From assembly GCA_035499215.1 (NCBI GenBank), contig DATJZH010000310.1:1-10029 (forward strand): 10,029 bases of DNA, written 5' to 3'. The notes below the pieces were generated by a model. The model worked only from the letters and a program-made list of their open reading frames with translations, was not told where the DNA came from and did no database searches. A program made the position numbers and the translations under genes. Shown here in pieces: positions 1 through 6,364 of this stretch (the first letter of the stretch is position 1; each line of letters opens with the position of its first letter). This DNA comes from DATJZH01 sp035499215. Lineage in GTDB: Bacteria; Actinomycetota; Actinomycetes; Streptosporangiales; Streptosporangiaceae.

Positions 1-224
1 TGCAGGAAGTAGATCAGCACCGCCAGGTCGGCGACCATCAGCGCCAGCGTCACGGTGATGCTGATGTGCGGCACAAAGCCCGGGCCGCCCTGGCCGATGG
101 CCCCGAGCGCCAGCACGGCGTAGACGAACGACGCCACGAAGTGCCCAGCGTCACCGGGAATACCCCGCTGAGCGGCGCGGACCGCATGCACGCGGCTCAC
201 GGCCGGCCAGGCTTCCCGGCTCAC
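1..224 (-). pseudogene. 5'-truncated DUF2254-type membrane protein remnant (3' end beyond window)
   Basis: The minus-strand frame, read from about 224 down to position 1, ends in AGHFVASFVYAVLALGAIG, then GFVPHISITVTLAL, then a hydrophobic stretch ending LIYFLH. The FVPH-[LI]-S-[VI]-TV pattern between two membrane segments, followed by L-I-Y-F-[IL]-H, is how I recognise the DUF2254 family of multi-pass membrane proteins of unknown function. In that family about 100 residues with two more membrane segments come before this point. Here only about 25 non-hydrophobic residues fit between the dnaE stop codon (252-254) and the recognisable part, so the N-terminal half is missing although its place lies inside the window. 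The frame has no stop down to position 1. GTG codons at 224-222 and 200-198 could start a short product, but neither has a convincing ribosome binding site. I therefore call it a remnant. A shortened but expressed membrane protein remains possible. Confidence 0.55.
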
Positions 225-251
225 CCGCGTCTGATCGTAGCGCTGCGGCGC

Positions 252-3200
252 TCAGCCAACGCATGCTGGCCCGAGCAACTGCTTCAGATCGGCAAGCAGC
301 GACGGCGACGGGTGCACCCGGAGCTTGTCATCGAGCCGCATCACCGCGATGCGGGTCCCGCTCTGCAGCCGCAGGTGCACCTCGGCCGGGCCGGGATGCG
401 TCCGCAGCACTTCCCGCAGGCGCTCGATCACCGGCGGCACGCAACGGGCCTCCGGCAGCGACAGGACGAAAGGGCCCTGCCCGCCCGAGGGCAGCTCCGG
501 GACGCTCACCTCCATCGCGACCAGCTTGGGCACGTCCTCGCGCCGGTCCAGCCGCCCTTTCACCACGACAATCGCATCCTCGATGATCAGCGTCATGAAC
601 TGCTGGTAGGTGGCGGGGAAGAACAGCACCTCGATCGCGCCGGCGAGGTCCTCCAGCGTCGCCGCCGACCACGCGTTTCCCTGCTTGGTGATTTTCCGCT
701 GGACGCCGGACAGGATTCCCCCGACGGTGACCAGCTGGCCGTCGGCACGGTCACCGCGGGCGGCCCGCTGCGTGTCTTCCTCGGCTGAGCCGACAAGTTC
801 TGCCACCGAGCAGTCGGTCGCGGCGGCGAGGATGTGCTCCAGCCCAAGCAGCGGATGATCAGATACGTAGAGGCCGAGCATCTCCCGCTCGAATCCCAGC
901 AGCGTGGTCTTGTCCCACTCGCCGGCCGGGATCGGCACGTCGAACGTGGCCGCGCTCTCGGCGTCGTCGCCGAACAGCGAGTCCTGGCCCATGGCCTCGT
1001 TGCGCTTGACGTCGATCACGGTGTCGATGGCGTGCTCGTGCATGAGCAGCAGGCCCTTGCGCGGATGACCGAACTCGTCGAAGGCGCCCGCCTTGATCAG
1101 CGACTCGATGACCCGCTTGTTGCACACGTTCACCGGTACCTTGCGCAGGAAATCGGCGAAGCCGGTGAAGGCTCCCTTGGCCTGCCGCGCCGCGACGATC
1201 AACTCGACCACCGCGGCGCCGACGTTGCGCACCGCGGCCATGCCGAACCTGATGTCGCTGCCGACCGCGGTGAACATCGCCGTGGAGGCGTTAACGTCCG
1301 GCGGCAGCACCTTGATGCCCATCCGGCGGCATTCGCTCAGGTACAGCGCCGACTTGTCCTTGTCCCCGGCGACGGAGGTCAGCAGCGCGGCCATGTACTC
1401 GGCGGGGTAGTTGGCCTTGAGGTAGGCCGTCCAGTAGGAGACCAGCCCGTAGGCCGCGCTGTGGGCCTTGTTGAAGGCGTAGTCGGAGAACGGGACCAGG
1501 ATGTCCCACAAGGTCTTGATCGCCGCATCAGAGTAGCCGTTCGCCTTCATCCCGGCGGCGAACGGCTCGAACTCCTTGTCCAGGATCTCCTTCTTCTTCT
1601 TTCCCATCGCGCGCCGGAGCAGGTCCGCATTGCCCGGCGTGTAGCCGGCCAGCTTCTGCGCGATCGCCATGACCTGCTCCTGGTAGACGATCAGGCCGTA
1701 GGTGTCGCCGAGGATCCCGGCCAGCGGCTCGGCCAGTTCCGGGTGGATGGGCACCACCGGCTTGCGGGCCGTCTTCCGGTCGGCGTAATCGTTGTGCGCG
1801 TTGGCGCCCATCGGGCCGGGCCGGTAGAGCGCGCCGACCGCCGAGATGTCCTCGAAGTTGTCCGGTCGCATGCTGCGCAGCAGCGCCCGCATCGGGCCGC
1901 CGTCGAACTGGAACACGCCGAGGGTGTCGCCGCGGGCCAGCAGCTCGTAGGCCGCCTTGTCGTCCAGCGCCAGGGTCTCCAGGTCGACGTCCATCCCCCG
2001 GTTGGCCTTGATGGCGCGCACCGCGTCGTCCAGCACCGTGAGGTTGCGCAGGCCGAGGAAGTCCATCTTCAGCAGGCCCAGGTCCTCGCAGCTCGGGTAG
2101 TCGAACTGGGTGATGACGGCTCCGTCGGCCTCGCGCTTCCACACCGGGATGTGGTCCAGCAGCGGCTCGATGCTCATGATCACGCCGGCTGCGTGCACCC
2201 CGGCCTGGCGGATCAGTCCCTCCAGCCCGCGTGCGGTGTCGATCACCTGGCGGACCTCGTTCTCGGCCTCATAGAGCGCGCGGATCTCCCCCGCCTCGCC
2301 GTAGCGCGGGTGCTCCGGCTCGAAGACCCCGGACAGCGGGACGTCCTTGCCCATCACCGCGGGCGGGAACGCCTTGGTGATCCGGTCGCCGAGCGCATAG
2401 GGGAAGCCGAGGACCCGGGCGGCGTCCTTGACCGCGGCCTTTGCCTTGATCGTGCCGTAGGTGATGATCTGGGCAACCCGGTCCTCGCCGTAGCGATCGG
2501 TGACGTAGCGGATGACGTCGCCGCGCCTGCGCTCGTCGAAGTCGATGTCGATGTCGGGCATGGAGACGCGCTCGGGGTTGAGGAACCGCTCGAAGACCAG
2601 GCCGTGGACCACCGGGTCCAGGTCGGTGATGCCCAGCGCGTACGCCACGATCGATCCGGCCGCCGAGCCGCGGCCAGGGCCCACCCGGATCCCGTTGCGC
2701 TTGGCCCACATGATGAAGTCGGCGGTGACCAGGAAGTAGGAGCAGAACCCCATTTTCTCGATGATGCCCAGCTCGAACTCGGCTCGGCTGCGCCGGACCT
2801 CGTCGAAGCCGCCAGGGTAGCGGCGGTCCATGCCCTGCCAGACTTCTCTGCGCAGCCAGCCCTCGTCGGTCTCACCGTCCGGCACCGGGAACCGCGGCAT
2901 GAGGCTGCGCCTGGCGAAGCTGACGTCCGTGCGCTCGGCGATGAGCAGGGTCATGTCGCAGCCAGCCTGCCAGTCCTCGTCGGTACAGGCCGCCCGCATC
3001 TCCCGCGGGCTGCGGACGTAGTAGCCGGCGCCCTCGAACTTGAACCTGTTCGGATCCGCCAGGTTTGTGCCGGTCTGCACGCAGAGCAGCGCCTCGTGCG
3101 CCACGGCGTCAGCCGGCCGGGCATAGTGCGAGTCATTGGTGACGACGAACGGCAGCGACAGGTCGCGGGCGATCCGGCGCAGCCCGTCCCTCGTGCGCTG

Positions 3201-3827
3201 CTCGAGTTCCAGGCCATGATCCATGATTTCGACGAAAAAATTGTCCGGGCCGAAGATGTCGCGGAACTCCGCTGCCGCCGCCAGCGCCTGGCTGTCCTGG
3301 CCCAGCCGCAGCCTGGTCTGCACCTCGCCGCTCGGGCAGCCGGTGGTGGCGATGATTCCGCCCGCGTGGGCGGCGAGCAGCTCGCGGTCCATCCGGGGCT
3401 TGCGGAAATAGCCTTCCAGCGAGGACAGCGAGGACAGCCGGAAGATGTTGTGCATGCCCTCGGTGGTCTGCGCCAGCAGCGTCATGTGGGTGTACGCGCC
3501 GCCACCGGAGACGTCGTCGTCCTTCTGGGCCGGCGTGCCCCAGCGGACCGGCTGCTTGTGACCCCGGTGCTCGGGAGCGAGGTAGGCCTCGATGCCGATG
3601 ATCGGCTTGATGCCGGCCGCGCGCGCCTTCGACCAGAAGTCGTACGCACCGTAGACGTTGCCGTGGTCGGTCATCGCGATGGCCGGCATGCCGCCGCTCG
3701 CGCACTCGGCGAACAGGTCCTTGAGCCTGGCGGCCCCGTCCAGCATCGAGTACTCGGTGTGCACGTGCAGGTGCACGAACGACCCGTTTGGTCCCCTCGC
3801 CGGGCTTCCCGCCGGGGCTGCCGCCAT
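252..3827 (-). CDS. dnaE: DNA polymerase III alpha subunit, DnaE1 type (EC 2.7.7.7)
   Basis: Replicative polymerase catalytic subunit, acting in the cytoplasm at the fork with the beta clamp. ATG 3827 gives 1191 aa and has a perfect AAGGAGG (3842-3836) 8 nt upstream. An in-frame ATG at 3857 would add 10 residues but has a poor site. All nine PHP metal ligands of Mycobacterium tuberculosis DnaE1 have equivalents: H21, H23, D30, H55, E80, H114, C164, D232 and H234. By analogy this predicts intrinsic 3'-5' proofreading. The polymerase palm carries D425 and D427 in PDIDIDFDERRR, and D589 in LLKMDFLGLRNL. A clamp-binding motif QDSLF lies at 948-952. An OB fold (about 1030-1110) and a C-terminal domain ending LLGPACVG follow, as in complete family members. 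The gene stands 312 nt after the rluD-like gene on the same strand. Product identity is certain; the exonuclease activity is inferred. Confidence 0.98.
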   Translation of the reverse strand: MAAAPAGSPARGPNGSFVHLHVHTEYSMLDGAARLKDLFAECASGGMPAIAMTDHGNVYGAYDFWSKARAAGIKPIIGIEAYLAPEHRGHKQPVRWGTPAQKDDDVSGGGAYTHMTLLAQTTEGMHNIFRLSSLSSLEGYFRKPRMDRELLAAHAGGIIATTGCPSGEVQTRLRLGQDSQALAAAAEFRDIFGPDNFFVEIMDHGLELEQRTRDGLRRIARDLSLPFVVTNDSHYARPADAVAHEALLCVQTGTNLADPNRFKFEGAGYYVRSPREMRAACTDEDWQAGCDMTLLIAERTDVSFARRSLMPRFPVPDGETDEGWLRREVWQGMDRRYPGGFDEVRRSRAEFELGIIEKMGFCSYFLVTADFIMWAKRNGIRVGPGRGSAAGSIVAYALGITDLDPVVHGLVFERFLNPERVSMPDIDIDFDERRRGDVIRYVTDRYGEDRVAQIITYGTIKAKAAVKDAARVLGFPYALGDRITKAFPPAVMGKDVPLSGVFEPEHPRYGEAGEIRALYEAENEVRQVIDTARGLEGLIRQAGVHAAGVIMSIEPLLDHIPVWKREADGAVITQFDYPSCEDLGLLKMDFLGLRNLTVLDDAVRAIKANRGMDVDLETLALDDKAAYELLARGDTLGVFQFDGGPMRALLRSMRPDNFEDISAVGALYRPGPMGANAHNDYADRKTARKPVVPIHPELAEPLAGILGDTYGLIVYQEQVMAIAQKLAGYTPGNADLLRRAMGKKKKEILDKEFEPFAAGMKANGYSDAAIKTLWDILVPFSDYAFNKAHSAAYGLVSYWTAYLKANYPAEYMAALLTSVAGDKDKSALYLSECRRMGIKVLPPDVNASTAMFTAVGSDIRFGMAAVRNVGAAVVELIVAARQAKGAFTGFADFLRKVPVNVCNKRVIESLIKAGAFDEFGHPRKGLLLMHEHAIDTVIDVKRNEAMGQDSLFGDDAESAATFDVPIPAGEWDKTTLLGFEREMLGLYVSDHPLLGLEHILAAATDCSVAELVGSAEEDTQRAARGDRADGQLVTVGGILSGVQRKITKQGNAWSAATLEDLAGAIEVLFFPATYQQFMTLIIEDAIVVVKGRLDRREDVPKLVAMEVSVPELPSGGQGPFVLSLPEARCVPPVIERLREVLRTHPGPAEVHLRLQSGTRIAVMRLDDKLRVHPSPSLLADLKQLLGPACVG

Positions 3828-3835
3828 GAAGTCCG

Positions 3836-3842
3836 CCTCCTT
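3836..3842 (-). promoter_or_regulatory. Ribosome binding site that fixes the dnaE start
   Basis: The minus strand reads AAGGAGG followed by 8 nt and ATG at 3827-3825, a full match to the anti-Shine-Dalgarno end of 16S rRNA at ideal spacing. It lies inside the longer frame that opens at ATG 3857, so it decides the start in favour of 3827. The resulting N-terminus (MAAAPAGSPA, then FVHLHVHTEYS) also has a length typical of actinobacterial DnaE1. Confidence 0.85.
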
Positions 3843-3994
3843 CAGGCATGCTGCCATGAGCCCCGCGCGCGGCCGGTTTCAGCCGACACCGCGACGGGCG
3901 CTCTCACCTACTGGACCCGGGGGAAGTGGCCAGGGCGTGCCTCCGGCGGGGCATCGGGAGATGCTGCTGAGCCCGCCGGGGGCGCTCCGGCCCG

Positions 3995-4025
3995 GTGCTC
4001 CGACCCTATCGCCGCCCCGGAGCAC
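3995..4025 (-). terminator. Inverted repeat downstream of the rluD-like gene; possible hairpin terminator or operator
   Basis: GTGCTCCG (3995-4002) and CGGAGCAC (4018-4025) are perfect 8-bp inverted arms around a 15-nt loop. It lies about 115 nt past the stop of the rluD-like gene and about 170 nt before the dnaE start. There is no T-tract on the minus strand. It could end transcription of the traR-lspA-rluD operon, or be a protein site upstream of dnaE. In such GC-rich sequence an 8-bp repeat can also arise by chance. Confidence 0.35.
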
Positions 4026-4139
4026 GGCGCGCCGCCGACACTCCGGCCGACCCCCGGATCTGGGCACGGGCGGTTTTCCGGACCCGCACGCAACGCGGCT
4101 GGCCTGCGCGGACACTGTCGTCAGCGCCGACTTGCGCCG

Positions 4140-5075
4140 TCATGACTGCGCGGTGAGCACCTCGAGCACGTGCGCCAGGTCGGCCGGGTAGGCGCTGACG
4201 AACTCGACGTGGTGACCGTCGGCGGGATGGGCGAACCCCAGCCGGATCGCGTGCAGCCACTGCCTGCGCAGGCCAAGCCGGTCGGCCAGCACGGGATCAG
4301 CTCCGTAGAGCCGGTCGCCCACGCACGGGTGCCGGACGGCCGCCATGTGCACCCGGATCTGGTGGGTGCGCCCGGTCGCCAGGATAATCTCGGTCAGGCT
4401 CGCGGCGCGGAACGCCTCCAGCGTGTCGTAGTGCGTGACCGACGGCCTGCCGCCGGCTACCACGGCAAACCGCCCGTCGCCGGATGGATGCCGCCCAATC
4501 GGCGCGTCGATCGTGCCGCGCAGCGGGTCCGGGTGCCCCTGCACCAGCGCGTGATAGCGCTTTTCCACGTCCCGGTCGCGGAACGCCTGCTTCAGGGCGG
4601 CGTAGGCCCTGTCGCTCTTGGCCACCACCATGAGGCCGGTGGTACTGGCATCCAGCCGGTGCACGATGCCCTGCCGCTCGGCCGCGCCGCTGGTGGCAAT
4701 GGTGTGCCCCGCCGCCAGCAGTCCCTGCGTTACCGTGGGCCCGGTCCAGCCGGGCGTCGGGTGCGCGGCAACCCCGGCCGGCTTGTCCACCACCACGATG
4801 TCGGAGTCCTCGTGGACGACGGTGAGGCCCGGCACGGGCTCAGCGCGCGGGCTCGGTGGCGCGACGGGCGATGGCAGCGTCACATCCAGCCACTCGCCGC
4901 CCGGCACGCGGTCGGCCTTGGCAGCCGGCCTGCCGTCCACGAGCACCTCGCCGGCGCTGATGAGCTCGGCCGCCCTGGCACGGGAGAGGCCGAACATCCG
5001 CGCGATGGCCGCGTCGAGGCGCTCGCCGGCCAGCCCTTCGGGAACCGCGACCCGGCGCTGGTCCGGCACGGTCAT
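4140..5075 (-). CDS. rluD: Large-subunit rRNA pseudouridine synthase, RluA/RluD family
   Basis: The 311-aa product converts specific uridines in RNA to pseudouridine. Within the family, E. coli RluD acts on 23S rRNA helix 69, and the exact target here is assumed. An S4 RNA-binding domain (about 14-68: GERLDAAIARMFGLSRARA, then LISAGEVLVDGRPA) precedes the catalytic domain. Motif I is IVVVDKPAGVAAHP (93-106). The catalytic aspartate is D142 in GIVHRLDASTTGLMVVAK, which reads TTG where TSG is usual. The late motif GRTHQIRVH is at 235-243. Length and domain order are normal for the family. The ATG at 5075 overlaps the lspA stop as ATGA, with GGAG a few nt upstream inside the lspA tail, so translation is probably coupled. 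It is the last gene of the traR-lspA-rluD operon. The family is certain; the RluD symbol, rather than another RluA paralogue, is by synteny. Confidence 0.93.
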   Translation of the reverse strand: MTVPDQRRVAVPEGLAGERLDAAIARMFGLSRARAAELISAGEVLVDGRPAAKADRVPGGEWLDVTLPSPVAPPSPRAEPVPGLTVVHEDSDIVVVDKPAGVAAHPTPGWTGPTVTQGLLAAGHTIATSGAAERQGIVHRLDASTTGLMVVAKSDRAYAALKQAFRDRDVEKRYHALVQGHPDPLRGTIDAPIGRHPSGDGRFAVVAGGRPSVTHYDTLEAFRAASLTEIILATGRTHQIRVHMAAVRHPCVGDRLYGADPVLADRLGLRRQWLHAIRLGFAHPADGHHVEFVSAYPADLAHVLEVLTAQS

Positions 5076-5698
5076 AGTTCTCCGCCTGCGTTGCCGGTAC
5101 CGTCCCCGGCCCCGTGGTCGCCGCCTCCGCCGATTCCGACTCCGCGGGTCGCGAGCAGCACGGCGAGCACGCCGCCGCAGACGATCGCAGAGTCGGCCAG
5201 GTTGAAGACCGGCCAGTGCGGCACCTGGATCCAGTCCACGACGTAGCCTCGGCCGGGGCCCGGATAACGGAACATCCGGTCGGCCAGGTTGCCGGTAGCA
5301 CCGCCGAGCAGCAGACCCAGCGCGATCGCCCAGGACGGGCTGCGGATCCGCCGGGACGTGCGCAGAATGAAGACGATCACTCCCACCGCGATAAGAGTGA
5401 ACAGAATGGTTTGCGACGTGCCGATGCTGAACGCGGCGCCCGGGTTACGGGACTGCCGGAGCGTGAGGAAGCCGCCGAGCAGCCGGATCGTGCGACCGCC
5501 GGTCAGCTCGGCCACGACAGTGATCTTGGAGGCGATGTCCAGGCCGAGGACGGCGACGGCGACGGCCAGCAGCACGCCGACCCGGCGCGGCGTCGCGGCG
5601 CGGGCAGCATCAGCGCGCGGGCGGCCGGCCCGGCTGGCATCGCTGCCGCCCTCCGGCCTGGTCAGCGGCGTTCCTCGCGCTGTTTGCAGGCCACGCAC
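5072..5698 (-). CDS. lspA: Lipoprotein signal peptidase (signal peptidase II, EC 3.4.23.36)
   Basis: An inner-membrane aspartyl protease that removes the signal peptide from diacylglyceryl-modified prolipoproteins. Counted from GTG 5698 (208 aa), the catalytic pair is D140 in GGATGNLADRMF and D169 in PVFNLADSAI, both in the usual family contexts. NPGAAFSIG (86-94) is the conserved loop after the first membrane segment. Four hydrophobic segments (about 40-61, 97-112, 123-138, 167-183) match the family topology, and the tail is Gly-rich. The start is uncertain. GTG 5698 overlaps traR by 37 nt and lacks a good binding site. A CTG at 5665 overlaps the traR stop as CTGA and has GAGG 7 nt upstream. 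The ATG at 5761 would overlap traR by 100 nt. GTG 5575 would cut into the first membrane segment. The 3' end overlaps the next start as ATGA. The function is firm. Confidence 0.93.
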   Translation of the reverse strand: MRGLQTARGTPLTRPEGGSDASRAGRPRADAARAATPRRVGVLLAVAVAVLGLDIASKITVVAELTGGRTIRLLGGFLTLRQSRNPGAAFSIGTSQTILFTLIAVGVIVFILRTSRRIRSPSWAIALGLLLGGATGNLADRMFRYPGPGRGYVVDWIQVPHWPVFNLADSAIVCGGVLAVLLATRGVGIGGGGDHGAGDGTGNAGGEL

Positions 5699-6081
5699 AG
5701 AACTGCCCGCGGGAACGCCTGCAGCCGGGCCTTGCCTACCGGCTGGCCGCACGACTCGCACATGCCATAGGTACCCGCCTCGATACTGGCCAGTGCCCGC
5801 TCGGTCTGCGTGAGCAGCTCGCGGGCGTTATGGGCGAGCGCGAGCTCGTGCTCGCGCTCGTATGCCTTCGCGCCGACATCCGCCTGGTCATCCCCCGCGT
5901 CGCCGACAGCATCGCCCAGCCTATCGGCAATGTCAGATTCGGCCCGCTCGATGTCGCCGCGCAGTTCAGTGGCCTCAGCGGCCAGCTGGTTGCGCACCCT
6001 GCCGAGCTCGGCCTCGGTCCACCCTCGCTCGCCTTGCCGTACGGGCAGCGCGGCGGCACCTGAACGCTCGGCAGCGGTCAT
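5662..6081 (-). CDS. TraR/DksA-family zinc-finger regulator
   Basis: A 139-aa protein with the DksA/TraR C-terminal four-cysteine finger: C108, C111 (MCESCG), C129 and C132 (LCVACK). YGMCESCGQPVGKARLQAFP is the family signature. The preceding part (about 30-100) is charged and helical and contains an ELRGDIERAESDIADRL stretch likely to form a coiled coil. DksA-type proteins bind in the RNA polymerase secondary channel, and many actinobacterial homologues have no assigned target. ATG 6081 is chosen because GGGGAGG lies 6 nt upstream; an in-frame GTG at 6108 has no binding site. It is the first gene of the operon with lspA and the rluD-like gene and sits behind a predicted promoter (6137-6166). 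No acidic pair at the coiled-coil tip was firmly identified, so a DksA-like ppGpp role is not claimed. Confidence 0.92.
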   Translation of the reverse strand: MTAAERSGAAALPVRQGERGWTEAELGRVRNQLAAEATELRGDIERAESDIADRLGDAVGDAGDDQADVGAKAYEREHELALAHNARELLTQTERALASIEAGTYGMCESCGQPVGKARLQAFPRAVLCVACKQREERR

Positions 6082-6116
6082 TTCCCGCCTCCCCACACGC
6101 CCGGTCACGATGATCT

Positions 6117-6132
6117 TGACTGCGAGCAGTCA
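6117..6132. promoter_or_regulatory. 16-bp palindrome at the predicted traR-operon transcription start
   Basis: TGACTGC-GA-GCAGTCA is a perfect inverted repeat with 7-bp arms and a 2-bp centre. It begins 5 bp downstream of the predicted -10 box of the traR operon, so it covers the expected start point. That position suits a repressor operator. As RNA it could instead fold into a 6-bp hairpin with a CUCG loop near the 5' end of the message. I do not recognise it as the site of a known regulator. Confidence 0.5.
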
Positions 6133-6136
6133 CCGG

Positions 6137-6166
6137 AGAATAAGTTGTCAGCGGGCCGTACCGCAA
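6137..6166 (-). promoter_or_regulatory. Predicted sigma70-type promoter of the traR-lspA-rluD operon
   Basis: On the minus strand TTGCGG (6166-6161) and TATTCT (6142-6137) are separated by 18 nt. The -10 fits the actinobacterial TANNNT consensus, and the -35 keeps the TTG. Transcription would start near 6130, giving an untranslated leader of about 50 nt before the traR ATG at 6081. This is an AT-richer pocket in an otherwise GC-rich gap. Confidence 0.55.
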
Positions 6167-6251
6167 CACCCCGGCCATTCGACACGGACTTTCCGGGTGT
6201 GCCCGCGGCCCGGCACGCCTGGCGGCCTGGTCCCGGCCCGGCACCGCCAGC

Positions 6252-6279
6252 TCAATCCCATCCCGTCAATCCCATCCCG
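6252..6279. repeat. Two perfect 14-bp tandem repeats
   Basis: TCAATCCCATCCCG occurs twice with no gap (6252-6265 and 6266-6279). It lies in the middle of the divergent region, about 85 nt upstream of the -35 side of the traR promoter and about 45 nt upstream of the ileS -35 region. It may be a paired binding site or a replication-slippage duplication; the sequence does not say which. Confidence 0.8.
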
Positions 6280-6311
6280 GCGTCGCGTGCCCGCCCGTCC
6301 CGCGCGCACCG

Positions 6312-6328
6312 GTGCCGAGGGCCGGCAC
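6312..6328. repeat. Short inverted repeat overlapping the ileS -35 region
   Basis: GTGCCG (6312-6317) and CGGCAC (6323-6328) form perfect 6-bp arms around AGGGC. The right arm coincides with the weak -35 position of the predicted ileS promoter, so it could be an operator. Short GC arms of this kind are common by chance in such DNA. Confidence 0.3.
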
Positions 6329-6351
6329 GCCGGGCGGCCATCGGCTATCCT
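6322..6351 (+). promoter_or_regulatory. Predicted ileS promoter
   Basis: TATCCT (6346-6351) fits the TANNNT -10 consensus. The -35 position 18 nt upstream reads CCGGCA (6322-6327), only three matches to TTGACA. The expected start near 6358 falls just before the first base-paired element of the T-box-like leader, which supports the -10 assignment. The resulting leader is about 200 nt long. Confidence 0.45.
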
Positions 6352-6364
6352 GAGGGCCTGCGCG

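Larger units (their letters stand above)
3828..4139. other. Intergenic region between the rluD-like gene and dnaE
   Basis: This 312-nt stretch separates two minus-strand genes. Apart from the dnaE ribosome binding site at its left end and one inverted repeat (3995-4025), I see little in it. The open frames here are of low-complexity composition, have no ribosome binding site and resemble no family I know. I looked for -35/-10 pairs on the minus strand and found no convincing one. The only TANNNT hexamer I noted, TAGGGT (minus, 4008-4003), sits in the loop of the inverted repeat and has no -35 partner. A dnaE promoter is expected here on the basis of the gap but could not be placed. Confidence 0.6.

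Noticed and set aside
3879..4115. Small minus-strand frames between the rluD-like gene and dnaE
   Set aside because: Gly/Arg/Pro-rich composition without binding site or recognisable similarity. The overlapping frames look equally open, as expected of noncoding GC-rich DNA.
834..4145. A 1103-codon open frame on the plus strand, antisense to almost all of dnaE
   Set aside because: It mirrors dnaE codon structure in very GC-rich DNA, where stop codons are rare on the opposite strand. The product is His/Arg/Val-rich low-complexity sequence with no recognisable domain, and it runs across the dnaE start without change.
4138..4145. GTCATGAC palindrome over the stop codon of the rluD-like gene
   Set aside because: Only 8 bp with no loop, too short to call a terminator or operator.
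6101..6108. Upstream GTG 6108 as the traR/dksA-like start
   Set aside because: No ribosome binding site precedes it, whereas ATG 6081 has GGGGAGG at 6 nt spacing.
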